Source: Diogma glabrata (Eukaryota > Arthropoda > Insecta > Diptera > Cylindrotomidae). Taken from it: a stretch of DNA of 64,000 bases. A model generated the notes under the pieces. The model was not told where the DNA came from. It saw only the letters and a list, made by a program, of their open reading frames with translations, and searched no databases. Within the stretch, counting starts at the first letter, position 1; each line of letters opens with the position of its first letter. This document shows, one piece after another, positions 24,682 through 36,806 of this stretch. The position numbers and the translations under genes were made by a program. Where the stretch lies: contig OY856186.1 in NCBI GenBank assembly GCA_963693315.1, positions 82,715,676 through 82,779,675 of the forward strand. The letters are read 5' to 3'.

Positions 24682-25220
24682 ATGTGCTACAAGCCAGTCA
24701 AAAATATTTTAGCATTGTATCAGTTAATTGCAATGTTGCGTCACCACCCAATATCAATTAATAATACAAATTTCTGTCGTCCCTGCATGGAATATTGTTC
24801 TCACATATGGGGTGGAGCCTACATAAGTAGTTTGAAATGTCTTGATTCTATACAGCGGAGAACTGTTAAATTGATAGGCAACTCGACTCAGACTAACGAG
24901 CTTGATTCCTTGAAACATAGAAGAGACGTCGCTGATTTGACGGTATTTTACAAGTATATATTTGGACGAACGGGCTCCTGCGGAAATCAAATTGATTTTG
25001 CCTGAAACAGCAAATTTCGCGAAATTTCTTTGTCCGTACATCGTAAAAATGGAATGCTTTGCCCGAATCAATAGTCTCGGGGACGTACAATCCACAAACG
25101 TTTAAAATAAGCGTCCATCAACATCTCAGAGTTCATGTTGTTGTGGAACTTAGGTCTTAAAATGTATCTATGTGTTGTTGTGACACATATTGTAATTTCT
25201 ATAACACAACACTTTTTATG
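24682..25220 (+). pseudogene. 5'-truncated jockey-like LINE, end of ORF2 plus 3' tail
   Basis: The frame at about 24760-24975 encodes the well-known post-RT region of jockey-superfamily LINEs (CRPCMEYCSHIWGGA, LDSIQRRTVKLIG, LDSLKHRRDVADLTVFYKY). After about 24975 the homology continues in other frames: the final block around WNALPESIVSGTYNPQTFK and the ORF end at 25150-25170 can be read only after frame changes and across one stop. The copy is therefore dead. The 3' tail (to about 25220) matches the tails at 16415-16520 and 62890-62995. There is no RT catalytic core and no endonuclease here. Confidence 0.75.
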
Positions 25221-25449
25221 AAAAAAAAATATATAATTTTTGATTGTCTTGTTAAATTTTTTAATTCTTTTGCATTCAACATAAATCTTTTGTTTTTGGA
25301 TAAATTTTTGTTAAATAATAAAAAATTTTCCAGTCAGGAATGCCGTTTGTTTTTATAATAAAGTCCAATCGTTTCAAACTAAAGCATATAAACAAAACAA
25401 ATACATCTACCTTTAAAGAGTGGGAAAGCTTATTTACTTTAAGTGGTAC

Positions 25450-27051
25450 ACAGTTGAAAAAGTAACTGCAATATTTAAAGCAAGTCTTGCAATGGGAGCT
25501 ATGTGTTGCAGGTTATTATTGAATTGTAAAGTAAATGTTGCATTAAACCTAATTTCAATGCATTTCTATAAAATTTAAAACAACTCTGCCATCATAATTG
25601 ATTTCTATAGAGCAGCTAAAAGTTTTAATGCACCTTGCTACAATTTAATACATTAATGAAATTTTAAAATTCACTAGAGTATTATCCATTTTAGAAATAT
25701 ATAGTTAAAATCGTTTCATGTATATGTATGTTTTAGTTATCGCTTCTCAGCTGAAAGTCTACAATAATAGTGATTAAGGTGGTATTTATGTTTTAATTTT
25801 TTCCGTTGTAATTTTTTTATTTTAATTTGATTAATTTAGGCAGGTGTGTTATAATCAAAGCATCTCGAAATTATGATGTAATTTGCATTAAAATGTCATA
25901 CTTAAAAAAATTCTATTTAATGCAAATAACAGACATTTTTAAACAACAAGCTTTTTTATTTTACTCCAAGTACTCTGTTAAATATTGATGCAAAGAGCTT
26001 TATATAGCAAGCTTTGTATTGTTTTGTAATGAAAACTTCCGTAGGATCTATATGTGTAGCAATTTGCATTACATATTCAATTTTTTTTAACTGTGTTTAA
26101 TCCGGAAATTCCGAAAATTTCGAAGAATAATCCCGGTATTTCAGTAGCAAGAAATGTTACGGGATCTCGGGATTTCGGGGTCCGAGATCCCGGGATTGCC
26201 ATCTATAGTTGTTCCTTATAATAGATTTTTAATAAAAAACCGTTTGAGGTACCTAAGGATCGAGCCCAGATCCCCCGACTTCCAGTCCAGTTCTTCAACC
26301 ATTAGGGTACTCAGCACCAGTGGCGACCCGTTCTTCTAAAGATTGAAGATGTTAAATCAAAGCCAATTTTTAAATGGATACACAGTTTAAAAAAAATTGA
26401 ATATGTAATGCAAATTGCTACACATATAGATCCTACGGAAGTTTTCATTACAAAACAATACAAAGCTTGCTATATAAAGTTAAACTAATGCTCTTTGCAT
26501 CAATATTTAACAGAGTACTTGGAGTAAAATTAAAAAGCTTGTTCTTTAAAAATGTCTGTTATTTGCATTAAATAAATTACGCGCAGAATTTTTTTTAGTA
26601 TGACATTTTAATGCAAATTACATCATAATTTCGAGATGCTTTGATTATAACGCACCTGCCTAAATTAATCAAATTAAAATAAAAAAATTACAACGGAAAA
26701 AATTAAAACATAAATACCACCTTAATCACTATTATTGTAGACTTTCAGCTGAGAAGCGATAACTAAAACATACATATACATGAAACGATTTTAACTATAT
26801 ATTTCTAAAATGGATAATACTCTAGTGAATTTTAAAATTTCATTAATGTATTAAATTGTAGCAAGGTGCATTAAAACTTTTAGCTGCTCTATAGAAATCA
26901 ATTATGATGGCAGAGTTGTTTTAAATTTTATAGAAATGCATTGAAATTAGGTTTAATGCAACATTTACTTTACAATTCAATAATAACCTGCAACACATAG
27001 CTCCCATTGCAAGACTTGCTTTAAATATTGCAGTTACTTTTTCAACTGTGA
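25450..27051. repeat. 1.6-kb inverted repeat: two copies of a MITE facing each other
   Basis: The left arm (25450-26098) and right arm (26373-27051) are long, nearly identical reverse complements of about 650-680 bp, separated by a 275-bp spacer. Each arm begins with CACAGTTGAAAAAGT on the outer side and ends with TTTTAACTGTGT-type sequence on the inner side. Each arm is therefore itself bounded by inverted CACAGTT ends and could be a separate MITE copy. The arms have no coding potential. Confidence 0.8.
26250..26327 (-). repeat. tRNA-derived SINE-like core between the inverted arms
   Basis: On the minus strand the sequence reads like a tRNA: an A-box-like CCTAATGGTTGAAGAAC, an anticodon-arm-like CTGGACTGGAAGTCGGG, and a B-box-like GGGCTCGATCC in a T-arm with a GGATC/GATCC stem. 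The acceptor stem and CCA do not fit a functional tRNA. It is most likely the head of a tRNA-derived SINE. Nearby copies of CCCGGGAT-type motifs (26100-26200 and 28310-28350) may belong to the same repeat. Confidence 0.5.
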
Positions 27052-27156
27052 AATATCTTATTATTAAATGATCAGAATACAACGGAAAATAATGAATACA
27101 GCAATTTCTGAATGAATATTTTGTTTTTGTATTAAAGTACTATACAGTACTATTAT

Positions 27157-27538
27157 GCAGGGTTGTTCCTTTACGCGTAATCTAAAATAGATTACATTAC
27201 ATGTAATCTATGTAATGTAATCTATGTCATCTATGTAAATTTGGCGTAATCTATTAGTTTTGATTTAAGAAGAAATATGTGGAAATATTGTATTATCCCT
27301 ATGAAAATTTTTTCTTAAAGACATAAAGAGATCAATAATATTGTCAAAAACAAGATCTTGCGATCTTGAAAAAAGTTAATTTATTGCTAAAAAATTTTAG
27401 AATTCACATATCAATTAAATAGATTACATTTATAGTTTATATTATAGATTACACGAAAATATCTCGCGTAATTTACACGTAATCTATGCGTAATCTATAC
27501 ATGTAAAGTAATCTATTTTGTCTACGGCACAACCCTGC
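27157..27538. mobile_element. MITE with GCAGGGTTGT ends and 6-bp target duplication
   Basis: The terminal inverted repeats are GCAGGGTTGT (27157-27166) and ACAACCCTGC (27529-27538). TATTAT is present on both sides (27151-27156 and 27539-27544). The interior carries at least nine copies of the TAATCTA/TAGATTA motif in both orientations. It is 382 bp and non-coding. Confidence 0.75.
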
Positions 27539-27544
27539 TATTAT

Positions 27545-30500
27545 GTGAATTCATAGGATGTGATGGATGTAATTATGGATGGGATGTAATTATTCTTTTA
27601 TAGCCAACATCCTAAGTCATGAGTGTATAGTCAATATTGATTGTTTCCAATTAATGCGAAATCAATGATCGACACTTTGTCAATTATTTTATTGTCATAT
27701 ATGGTTGCATATTTTAGACAACATTATGAGGAATTTCTAACTATTCGGGGTTTGTGTGCAAGTGAACTCAAGTAACTAAGGATGTAATTTGAATTTTTTC
27801 AATTCAAAGGTATGGTTGGATTTATCTCAGATAATGTTTTATATTTTTTAAATATATTTAATAATAATACCTAAACGAATTTTTAATGAATTATTTTTAT
27901 TTTATTTATTATTTTATTGTATAATATAAATAATAAATAATATTTATTTATTTTATTGTATAATTTATAATAACATAATTTATATAATTGTTTAATATTA
28001 AATTGATTGGTTTTCCGAGAAAATTTGGTTTTATTGAACCCCGAGCTTCCACGGGATTATTTATTTATTTATTTATTTCATCAGCAATACATTGTATCAT
28101 AGATTAATTATTATGAGCATTAAAATTAAAAAAAAACTAACAATACTAAATTATGAGCTAATTCAAACAAATAAAAGACTAAAACATTAAAATAAAAACA
28201 AAAAGAACGATTTAGAAACAGTTTAATAAAATTCAAAATAGATACTTGTCATTAAGAGTTTAAAGAAATTTAGTTAAAGATTTAGATTAAGTTTTTCAAT
28301 CCCGGAATTCCCTGGGATTAAGTTTTTCAATCCCAAATCGCGGGACTTTTGACATCTCTAGGAACAACACTCTGGTTTAACAATTAAACGAAAACTATAT
28401 GGCTGATAAAATGCAGTAGTACTCTTTTGACTTAACACCCATATAAATAACAATCAATTACATTAAGTTTTCAAGTGAAACACAAATAGAATTGATTGAA
28501 TTTTTAAAATTAATGCAGGCAAGGGATACTTATCAGTTGACAAAATAAACCATACTTGTAGCTACCGAGAAAATAAAGTGTGAATGTCGGACGGATACCA
28601 ATGTCTCAAGAACACTATCAATTTCTCTTAATAAATTTAAACCATATTCGGCAATCGCTTCCACGACACGTGTTCCGGCTTATCAAACATAAACTAAAAT
28701 TGTATTAAATCGACAAACATATATAAAAATATTTTTTTCTACTACCCAACTTAAAAAATCTACTTTCGATGTTTGTTCATTCACCAGTGATACAAAAACC
28801 TATACAAATTACTTTCGTACCTAGTGACGAAAGTAATTTTTTAAAAGCCATTTTCTAATTTCTTAACTAGAATAAACCATCCTAGAACACCCGGTAGCTA
28901 AATACGGTTTTGTTTATGACATAAAATATTGGATAATTTATTCATATTGAGTCATCTATATTTTAATAGCAGAAATATAAATATAAATTTAAAGATTTTA
29001 ATTGGATGTTTGTATGTTTAAAAATTTGAATTGTATGTAGTTATAAATGAAAATGTTTAATAATTAATAATACTTTTTAAAAAAATAGTAGAAAAAGTAC
29101 AGTCTTCTACTCGCCGAAAATCATATTTTGAGTCTCGCGACCATTACCAACCTCGGCTATCGCCTCGGATGATAAACTGTCCTCTCGCTTCAAAATATGT
29201 TGTTTTCGGCATCGTTGAAGAATATACTATTAATATTCGTCCGGTTGCTATTATGTATTCTAAAGTAACGTTTTGATGTTCAAATAATTTCTTCGATTAT
29301 CTCATTTTCTGGCAATTGACTTACCAAGTTCAATTTGTTTTTGACACAGCTATAAAAAATTAAAATATTTTCGCTCAATTGAAATTTAATATTCTCGCAA
29401 TTAATTTTTTGATTTGTTATGACTTGTAATTATTCGATTCTTGTTTATTATTGTTTTGATTCATGAGAGCTCTTAACTTTTAAAATGCTTTTTTCATTTT
29501 ACACTTGAATGATATTCAACGAGCTCGATTCTATCTAGTATATCGGGAACTCCCTGAAAATCTGTGTTTTACATTCGGAAAAAATTGGAAAGGTCAAGCC
29601 AAGAACATTAATATTTGTCTATAGTATATGGTTAATTAAACGAATACCAGTTATTTCTTTTTCAGTAATCGACTAAAAATCGCTGATCCGATGAACAAAA
29701 GTTTTTAAAAATTTTGTGATTATTTTTATAGTTCACAAATCACAACTATAAAATAACCTTTAACAATTTTTTAGATTGTGTTGAATAAACTTGTATTTTC
29801 ATAATTCCCATGTATTGAACCATGGTATAAAGATTTAACATAAACAACTTTTAAAAATAAACAAATCTCAGTACTACTTGTAACACTCAGTACTACTAAA
29901 ATTAATCAGTTTTGAACATAAAAAGTTCAATAATGTCATGCACTTGTTTTGTTTAAGTTGATATACTAGGACTTTAGGCGAGATATAGATATTATAGCAC
30001 TGTATTTTCACATATTTATAACAAATACACTTAACACTATACTATTAAAGTGGTTTTCATGATCGAATGAAATCATGTATGTAAATTATCTAAACATATA
30101 TAATACAAACTTTTAAATCTACAGCATTTAATTTAATATAAAATAATCGTAATTATGCATCTTTTTTACCTTATTTATTATAATTATAATTTTATTTGTG
30201 TTAATTAAAAGCTACTACTAATTTTTGAAGTAACCCCCAACCAACTTGAATTACTACCAAAAACTCAATGTTATTGAGAAAAATCTAAAATATAACTAAA
30301 TTTAAATTAATCGCATAACATGGTTTTATATAAAGAAATTGAACAATAATAACAAAAACATGAGAGAGTTAATATGAGAGATTCAAAATTGAACACAATC
30401 ATTCGCGAATTGAATTGAACAAAAAACAATATATCAATTTGCAGGTATACAATCAAGGTATAAAGATCGCATCAGTTTGGTTATGGTTATTATTTATTAA

Positions 30501-30838
30501 CTAAACTCAAACAATTTCTTTAAGGCAAGTTAAAGTAAGTCTATAATATGCAAATTGAAGGTTTAGTAGCAACCTACGACCTACGAAAAGATCTATTTTA
30601 CCCTGCCTGTGGATATAGCCCATTTAGAGCACTCCCTTCAATCGCACAGTGTGTCCGCAGTTTTCCTCGTCTTGTGGATCAAAGTGCCGATTTTGAGAAA
30701 GTGTGCTAGGGTGTCATTATCCAATTGTCAGAGTTTACATTCTTATGTTTCCTCCAGACCTGCAATTATTTAGATTGCAGAATCCTTGGGTTCCTTTAAT
30801 ATCCTCAGGAAGCTCCAATTTAACCTAAGTGCAACAAT
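27545..30838. other. No gene recognised
   Basis: AT-rich with simple repeats (27890-27990, 28050-28080) and a weak inverted repeat near 29100-29225 (TCGCCGAAAATCATATTTTGA facing TTCAAAATATGTTGTTTTCGG, with mismatches). No domain-bearing frame. Confidence 0.5.
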
Positions 30839-31270
30839 ATAATTAATGACAATAACTTTGATGAATCGTATACGACTTAAGCCGCAATTAGCCTATTGCA
30901 GAACTCTGCAATATTTCTGCAATGGTAGTGTGTAAAATATTCATTGTCAAACTTTTCTGCAATGAATATTTTACACACTACCATTGCAGAAATATTGCAG
31001 AGTTCTGCAATAGTCTAATTGCGGCTTTAGACACTTTGAAAAACTTTTTTAATTTTTTTACAAATATTTTCGGTTTCTATGAAACCTTCCTCAGGGAAAT
31101 ATTTATTTCTATTCGTAATAGAAATAAATATTTCCCAGAGGGAGGTTTCATAGAAACCGAAAATATTTGGAAAAAAATTATGAAGTCTTTTAAAGTGTCG
31201 TATACGATTCATCAAAGTTATTGAAATAACACTTTAAGACAGTTCATAAACAATCTTCATAATTAATGAC
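30839..31270. mobile_element. Palindromic element able to form a three-way junction, flanked by 12-bp direct repeats
   Basis: ATAATTAATGAC occurs at 30839-30850 and again at 31259-31270. Between them, outer arms (30851-30876 and about 31197-31222, CTTTGATGAATCGTATACG facing CGTATACGATTCATCAAAG) enclose two large hairpins. Hairpin 1 has about 70-bp arms at 30877-30946 and 30960-31029. Hairpin 2 has about 80-bp arms at 31030-31109 and 31116-31198. Open frames on both strands here are mirror images of each other. There is no transposase. Confidence 0.75.
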
Positions 31271-31992
31271 TTGAACTGCCTTCAACGTGCAACATTTGTC
31301 AGATAAGACTTTTTCATTCTAACTATGATTCGTTCCTACTTACGGAATCCGCATCTAGATAGCTGCTCTATCGACTTCCTCATCTACGATATTTGCATAT
31401 CCTGGTATCCAGTCTACTGTCTACTCTAAATCTCATTACAAATGTCAAGCCACATAGTCGCCAACTATTATGGATGTTATAATATATGCGTTTATTGCCT
31501 TAACGGGTACGTGACTATCTGGCAAGATAGTAATCCTCTTGTTTCGATAATTCCTCCGTAATCTGAAGTGTACATATCTTTCAAATGCGCGAATGATACT
31601 AGATTGTGGCCCAACTCTAACACTCTTCTCGGCTTTTTTACTATTCGAGTACCTTTTGCTGCTATTAGTACCCGATTGTACATTCCTGATTCAGCGCTAC
31701 ACTCTATTTTTTGGCTCAATATTGATGTATGTAGTTCATACCCTCTGCGTTTTCTTAGGCAACTCATACCATAAATTCTCTTTAAAAAGACTATCTCGGT
31801 TTTTAGACTCAATAATTATTGCTTTTCCCATACTAAATTCTTCCATACTAAATTTTAGGTTGGTTTTGTAGCAGTGCTTTTATCTGCAAATGGTGTGGAA
31901 CTTTTCTATCAAATGTAAAATTATGTTGTTTATTTTAATATATCAGAGATGGCGCACTAAACTTAAGTCTCCACATAATTTTTACGACAAAG

Positions 31993-32415
31993 GGTGTTTT
32001 CTAAACGACGACTTATTTGAAACTTATTTATGTAGACTTACTTATTCACCGCCATTTTAAATAAGTATTTAAAAGCTATTCTAAACGATTTAGCATACTT
32101 ATTTTGACAGCAACAAAAAGCAAATTGGAAAATAAATTTAATTAAAACGATTTATTTGATTTGATCAATTAAAAGAGTTTTCAAAACTATTTTTTTCATT
32201 TTAAATTATTACATCAAATTTATTACGAATCGAAAAAGAAGTTTTATTCCTGAAAATCATTTAGTAAACAAACATAAAAATATTTGACACTGTCAAATCG
32301 AATTAGATTTTTCTATGAAAAAAAAATTTCAAATAAGTCACCTATTTAGGTTACTTATTCAAATAAGTAAGTCTCCACAAATAAGTTTCAAATAAGTTTT
32401 GGTTTAGAATACAGC
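31993..32415. mobile_element. MITE (TATTCTAAACGACGACT family), copy B, intact
   Basis: A 423-bp copy with about 35-bp inverted ends: TTCTAAACGACGACTTATTT on the left, and its counterpart ending in TTTAGAATACAGC at 32403-32415. It matches both halves of copy A (5787-5990 and 7070-7286). Non-coding. Confidence 0.7.
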
Positions 32416-34739
32416 CTAGGCCTTAAAAACGGAAATTGAGCTTACTGAAATTTTAACGCGATCTCCAAAGCTCTCCACTCCAATTGCTGTTCATTTTAAA
32501 AGCCGTGAAAAAGTTGTGAAAAGTAGTTGGAGAGAAATTTGACAGATTTGTAATTTTTAAACAAAAACTTATTTTCATTTACTGACGGCAGTTGATATTA
32601 ATTATATTTTTTAGGTTTTCTCGTATTTTACTTCAAAACTAAAATAATTATTAAAAAAAATATTGTTAAGAATACAGAAAAATGTAAACGATTACAGAAA
32701 GATCTAGACGATTACGGTCACTTCCAGGAAAATAAAATCAACAAAACACAACAGAAAGTGAATGAAATGAATAGTGTTGTTGGTGTTGTACATGTTCTTA
32801 GAATTAAGGTCTACACAAAACAAATGATTTTATGAATCAAATCAACGTAACGTAAAATAATCGAATATTCTAATATTTTCTCAAGGTTTCTAAAAAGTGA
32901 CCGCGATATTTCTAGAGATTAAGCAGAATGTATATAAGGAAATTACCTCTTGTAGTTTTTAATTAGTGTTATTTTAAACCTGCGATAGTGAATTTGAAAT
33001 TATAAAAGTGATATTTAAATTAGTTTTTGTAAATAAAGTTTAAAGTGTTATTAAGTAGAAATTATTTGTGTATTATTTTAAACGTTGTATTACTGGAAAT
33101 TTCTACAATCAACCGTTGGAGTTTCTGAAGCTGTTGAAAGAATATTCTAGTTAGGAATATTATTCGCTGTATTGTTTTCCTATTGTTGTGGAACAATTAA
33201 GGAGTTGAATACTTAATAAAAGCTGGAGTTTGTGCCTACTAATCAGTGATCGAACTCTGAAGCGATTTGGGAACTGCGTTTATCGAATTGTGAGTAAGGC
33301 CAATTCGAAGTAAGGTTAGAAAAACGTAACAATATGATATAAAACTTAAATCAAACGTCAAAATATCGCAATGAAATAAAAGATTATTTTGCTGTGAAAA
33401 TTTATTCGGAAATTCTTCGCAAGACAAAGCGATATCACACTATGAAATAACCATTGCTTTTAAAGTGTCGAACCGTTAGTGAGATTTTTCCGATGTGCAT
33501 AGATAAATTATTGAAAAATTCGTTCAACCGCTGCATTTGTCCCGGGTATACAAACATAGTTCCACTAATTTTTGGATACTTTTTAATGAAATTTGATTAT
33601 CCGTAAAATTTTCGGTACATTTTGCATCAATACTTAAGTTGCTGTTGATCCAATCTGCTAGTTTTTCAGTGTTTACATACTGTTTAAAGCAAGTCAAATC
33701 ATCAAATAAATTCATTATGAAGTTGTATTGCCGAGATTTCTTTAATTATTTTTTTATTTGTATATCCTCAATTCAACCCATTTTTTGAATTAATACAAAT
33801 ATTTATTGTTAAAAAATCTATATATTTCAGGCTACACCCATCTTCAGGATTATATATGAATAACAATAATATAAAAATTCAAAAATTAAAAAAGCAGTTG
33901 ACATTGTTATAAAAACAATAAACAAAAAGCAAAATATAATTTTAACATACGTTAAAATTAAAAAATTGTAAAATCTAGTACTATAACTCATTATTAATAT
34001 AAAACTTTTAAAACATTTTGATCAAATTATAATAATTATTAGAAAAGTCTTTTTTGTCATTTTTAAAATTAAATATTGATTCTTCACTTCTAATCATTTG
34101 GCACACCTCATGAATTTGTAGTTTATTAAATAAATCGTTTTCCATTTCTGTAATTTCGTTCTCATCAAAATATTTACGAACACATTGAAATGTTTTTTCG
34201 ATTTCCGTTCAATCACTAATGAGTTGAATAATCCACTTAGAATGACAAATTTCTGAAAATAGAGTGCTCCAAAGCTCCTATTCCACACAATTATAGTAAA
34301 ATTTACGACATGGCCAATAAACCGTTCTCGAGTTACAGCACTTTTATTGACGATAATTAACAGTAGCTGCATTTCATGAAACCGTGTAATCCCGATCCGC
34401 TTAAGTTTTACATGCAAACTGAGATGGAAAATAAAGTTGGATCTGATTTTGAAACTTCGACTGCAGTATTTTACTCATTCAACAAATTTTACAGCGTTAT
34501 GAAAAACGGAGGCTTTGTTGGAGAACCTGTATATATATTTACTTAAAATAATATGTAATTATTCAAGACGATTGAAGTTATCCGATGTAAGCTACGCAGT
34601 AATCATCAAACCAATATAATTTAAGCAGATATTATAAATTGTAACATAGTAATTCAAAGTTATAATTGTATTTTCAAATCATGTTATGTGCCTAAATGTT
34701 TGCATTACTTTGTATACTTGTAATTCTCATTACTACATA
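32416..34739. other. No gene recognised
   Basis: No domain. Around 32880-33060 there is a promoter-like TATATAAG (32933-32940) and an AATAAAG at 33032, which could be a solo LTR, but no second copy or clear ends were found. Short minus-strand frames at 33524-33715 and 34094-34417 are unremarkable. Confidence 0.45.
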
Positions 34740-35454
34740 TGTGGCGAACATTTTAATTAAATTTTAAAAAATTAAAATTGAGTTGGCGATGTTTTTTATG
34801 TAACTGATTATTAAAAAGAAAAACAAAAAATTATTCATTCTAATTTTTCCATAAATATTAAAACTTCTCGTTTTTCTTAAAATAATAAAAAGTTCTAATT
34901 TTTCGGTTTATGAAAAAGTCTTTTACTTTTTTTGTTCTTAATTGCTAAAGTTCCTTTATTATATTTTCACTTTTAAATATAAAATACAATTGATAAGTAA
35001 AGATTTTAAATGTTCGATAAATGTTGTTAAAGTTTAAAAAATATGAAACTAAAGTTTTTGTTAAGAAACTTCAATTAACTCACTCCTGTGACTTGTTCTG
35101 ATATAACATAAATTTAGAAATTAAATGTTTTCATAATAATAAATGTGTTTATTGAAAATTAAAAAGATGAAATCTAACTGTTAAAATAGAAAAATCTTCT
35201 CCGAGTAAATAATTTGAATCCAGCTATTAAGAAATCATTTATTAGTTCGCTGGTTACATATTACAAGATTGTGGATTGCAAATATTTAATAACAAGATCG
35301 AACAGCTTTTATCGGTAATAGCGTGAATGACTAGCTATTGCTCCTGGATTAACAACAACAATAAAATAGCTGGAATACATCTTACTCAACTCCACAACCA
35401 ACTCCTCACCGGCTCAACCTTACTCTCATCTGCATTATAGCTCTGATAGCTATA
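34740..35454 (+). repeat. 5' LTR of element 2
   Basis: Starts TGTGGCGAACATT. The last base shared with the 3' LTR is at 35454 (CTATA). The three differences from the 3' LTR are C/T near 35132, A/T near 35311 and G/T near 35445. Confidence 0.93.
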
Positions 35455-35457
35455 AAT

Positions 35458-35472
35458 TGGTGACCATCCGAC
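35458..35472 (+). other. Primer binding site of element 2 (tRNA-Trp-like)
   Basis: TGGTGACCATCCGAC lies just inside the LTR. It resembles the tRNA-Trp complement TGGTGACCCCGACG with a small internal change, and it is similar to the PBS of element 1. Confidence 0.55.
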
Positions 35473-35729
35473 TAAGGACAACGTACAGAAGATTCAACTT
35501 TATCAAGTATCAAATTTATTATTTAATTAATTTTTTCTCTAAACTTAAAGTAGTTGCTTAATGATTTTGTTTTAAAATTTTTAAAAATTGTGCATATTAA
35601 GGGAAATTTTTGTTGTATTGTTAACGTTGTTGGTTGCAATCTGCGCATTTGTGATTGCCAACCCACACGAACTAGAATTGGCTGCAACATTCTTCTACCT
35701 TGTTGTCGTCCTCCTTGCCCACTTCAGTA

Positions 35730-36806
35730 ATGTCTGCGAGCGACCCACACAATTTAATCGAACTTGATCAGGAACAAGCTGCTCATACCTTCACGGTAAC
35801 ACAAGAGCAGCTTGACAAGATGTTAGATGAACGGATGGAAGCTGCATTTGCCAGAATTCAGCTCCATCAATCATCTACTTCTTCTTCTACACCTTCCTCT
35901 TCAAAACCGCCACCTGCAAGTTCGGTTGAAACACTTTCTCTAACATCCGCTCCCCAAATTAACGCAATTACCCCAAAAGTCCCTCCCATTTGGTCTGATA
36001 AACCAGAACTTTGGTTTATCATGCTTGAGGGCCAATTCTCTCTGGGCAACATTAAGTCCCAGCAAGCCAAGTACGGTTATGTACTTGGTGTCATAACGCC
36101 GTCTCTTGCTACGCTGGTAAGAGACATTATTTCCCAACCAGTTACGGTTAACCCATACGATAAGCTAAAAGAGGCTCTTCTAGACCGCTTATCAAGCAGC
36201 CCTTCTGATCGCTTGCGCAACGTGCTCCGCGGTATGGAACTTGGGGATAAAAAGCCCTCACAATTTCTTCGGGATTTAACTGCTGAATCCCAAGGTTTAG
36301 TATCTGAAAAGATGTTAAAAATTCTTTGGGAGGATAAACTCCCACAGGCTGTGCGTACAGCTATCGCGGTAGTCAAGGCTGACTTGCCAAAGACTGCTGA
36401 GATAGCCGACAGAATTTTTGCCACATTAGTTGGTCCTAAGCTAAGTGCGGTAGATACTCCTGCCGCTCCTTCTTCTTCCTCCAGTGAGGACAAGGTCTGG
36501 GCTCTGCGATATCAAGAATTGCAGACCCAACACGCACAGCTGCTGAATGCCTTGCAGCAAAAATCTTCTTCTCGACCTTTCCCTCGTAGTCGTAGTAGAT
36601 CCAAGGATCGAAACGACTACAACAATTTTCGGCATAATCGCTCCAATTGCCCTAATCAATCTTCCGCGCGACCTCGTTCCAAGTCGCGCACTCAAATGTT
36701 CGATGGTATATGTTATTACCATCACACTTACGGGGATAACGCACGCAAATGTGACCCCGATTGCAAATTATATTGCCCAAAATTTTCTACTCCAAAAAAC
36801 TTTTAA
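35730..36806 (+). CDS. gag: Gag protein of Ty3/gypsy element 2
   Basis: 358 codons from the ATG at 35730 (the open frame extends slightly upstream without an ATG) to TAA at 36804-36806. The N-terminus holds an acidic region and a Ser/Pro-rich linker. The capsid-like block follows ([64 protein letters not shown]), collinear with element 1 Gag. A Ser/Arg-rich tract (about residues 275-320) precedes the Cys-His box [14 protein letters not shown] (C-x2-H-x9-C). Gag assembles the particle and packages RNA. Its stop lies four bases after the slippery heptamer. Confidence 0.93.
   Translation: MSASDPHNLIELDQEQAAHTFTVTQEQLDKMLDERMEAAFARIQLHQSSTSSSTPSSSKPPPASSVETLSLTSAPQINAITPKVPPIWSDKPELWFIMLEGQFSLGNIKSQQAKYGYVLGVITPSLATLVRDIISQPVTVNPYDKLKEALLDRLSSSPSDRLRNVLRGMELGDKKPSQFLRDLTAESQGLVSEKMLKILWEDKLPQAVRTAIAVVKADLPKTAEIADRIFATLVGPKLSAVDTPAAPSSSSSEDKVWALRYQELQTQHAQLLNALQQKSSSRPFPRSRSRSKDRNDYNNFRHNRSNCPNQSSARPRSKSRTQMFDGICYYHHTYGDNARKCDPDCKLYCPKFSTPKNF

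Noticed and set aside
26154..26339. 61-residue frame in the spacer of the large inverted repeat
   Set aside because: It overlaps tRNA-like sequence on the other strand and has no protein-like composition.
30922..31224. 100-residue plus-strand frame and a similar minus-strand frame
   Set aside because: Both arise from the palindromic element; their similarity is due to the inverted repeat, not to coding.
31492..31871. Overlapping 68-106-residue frames on both strands
   Set aside because: No motif, no splice support and no composition bias. They might be a worn LINE piece, but nothing specific could be named.
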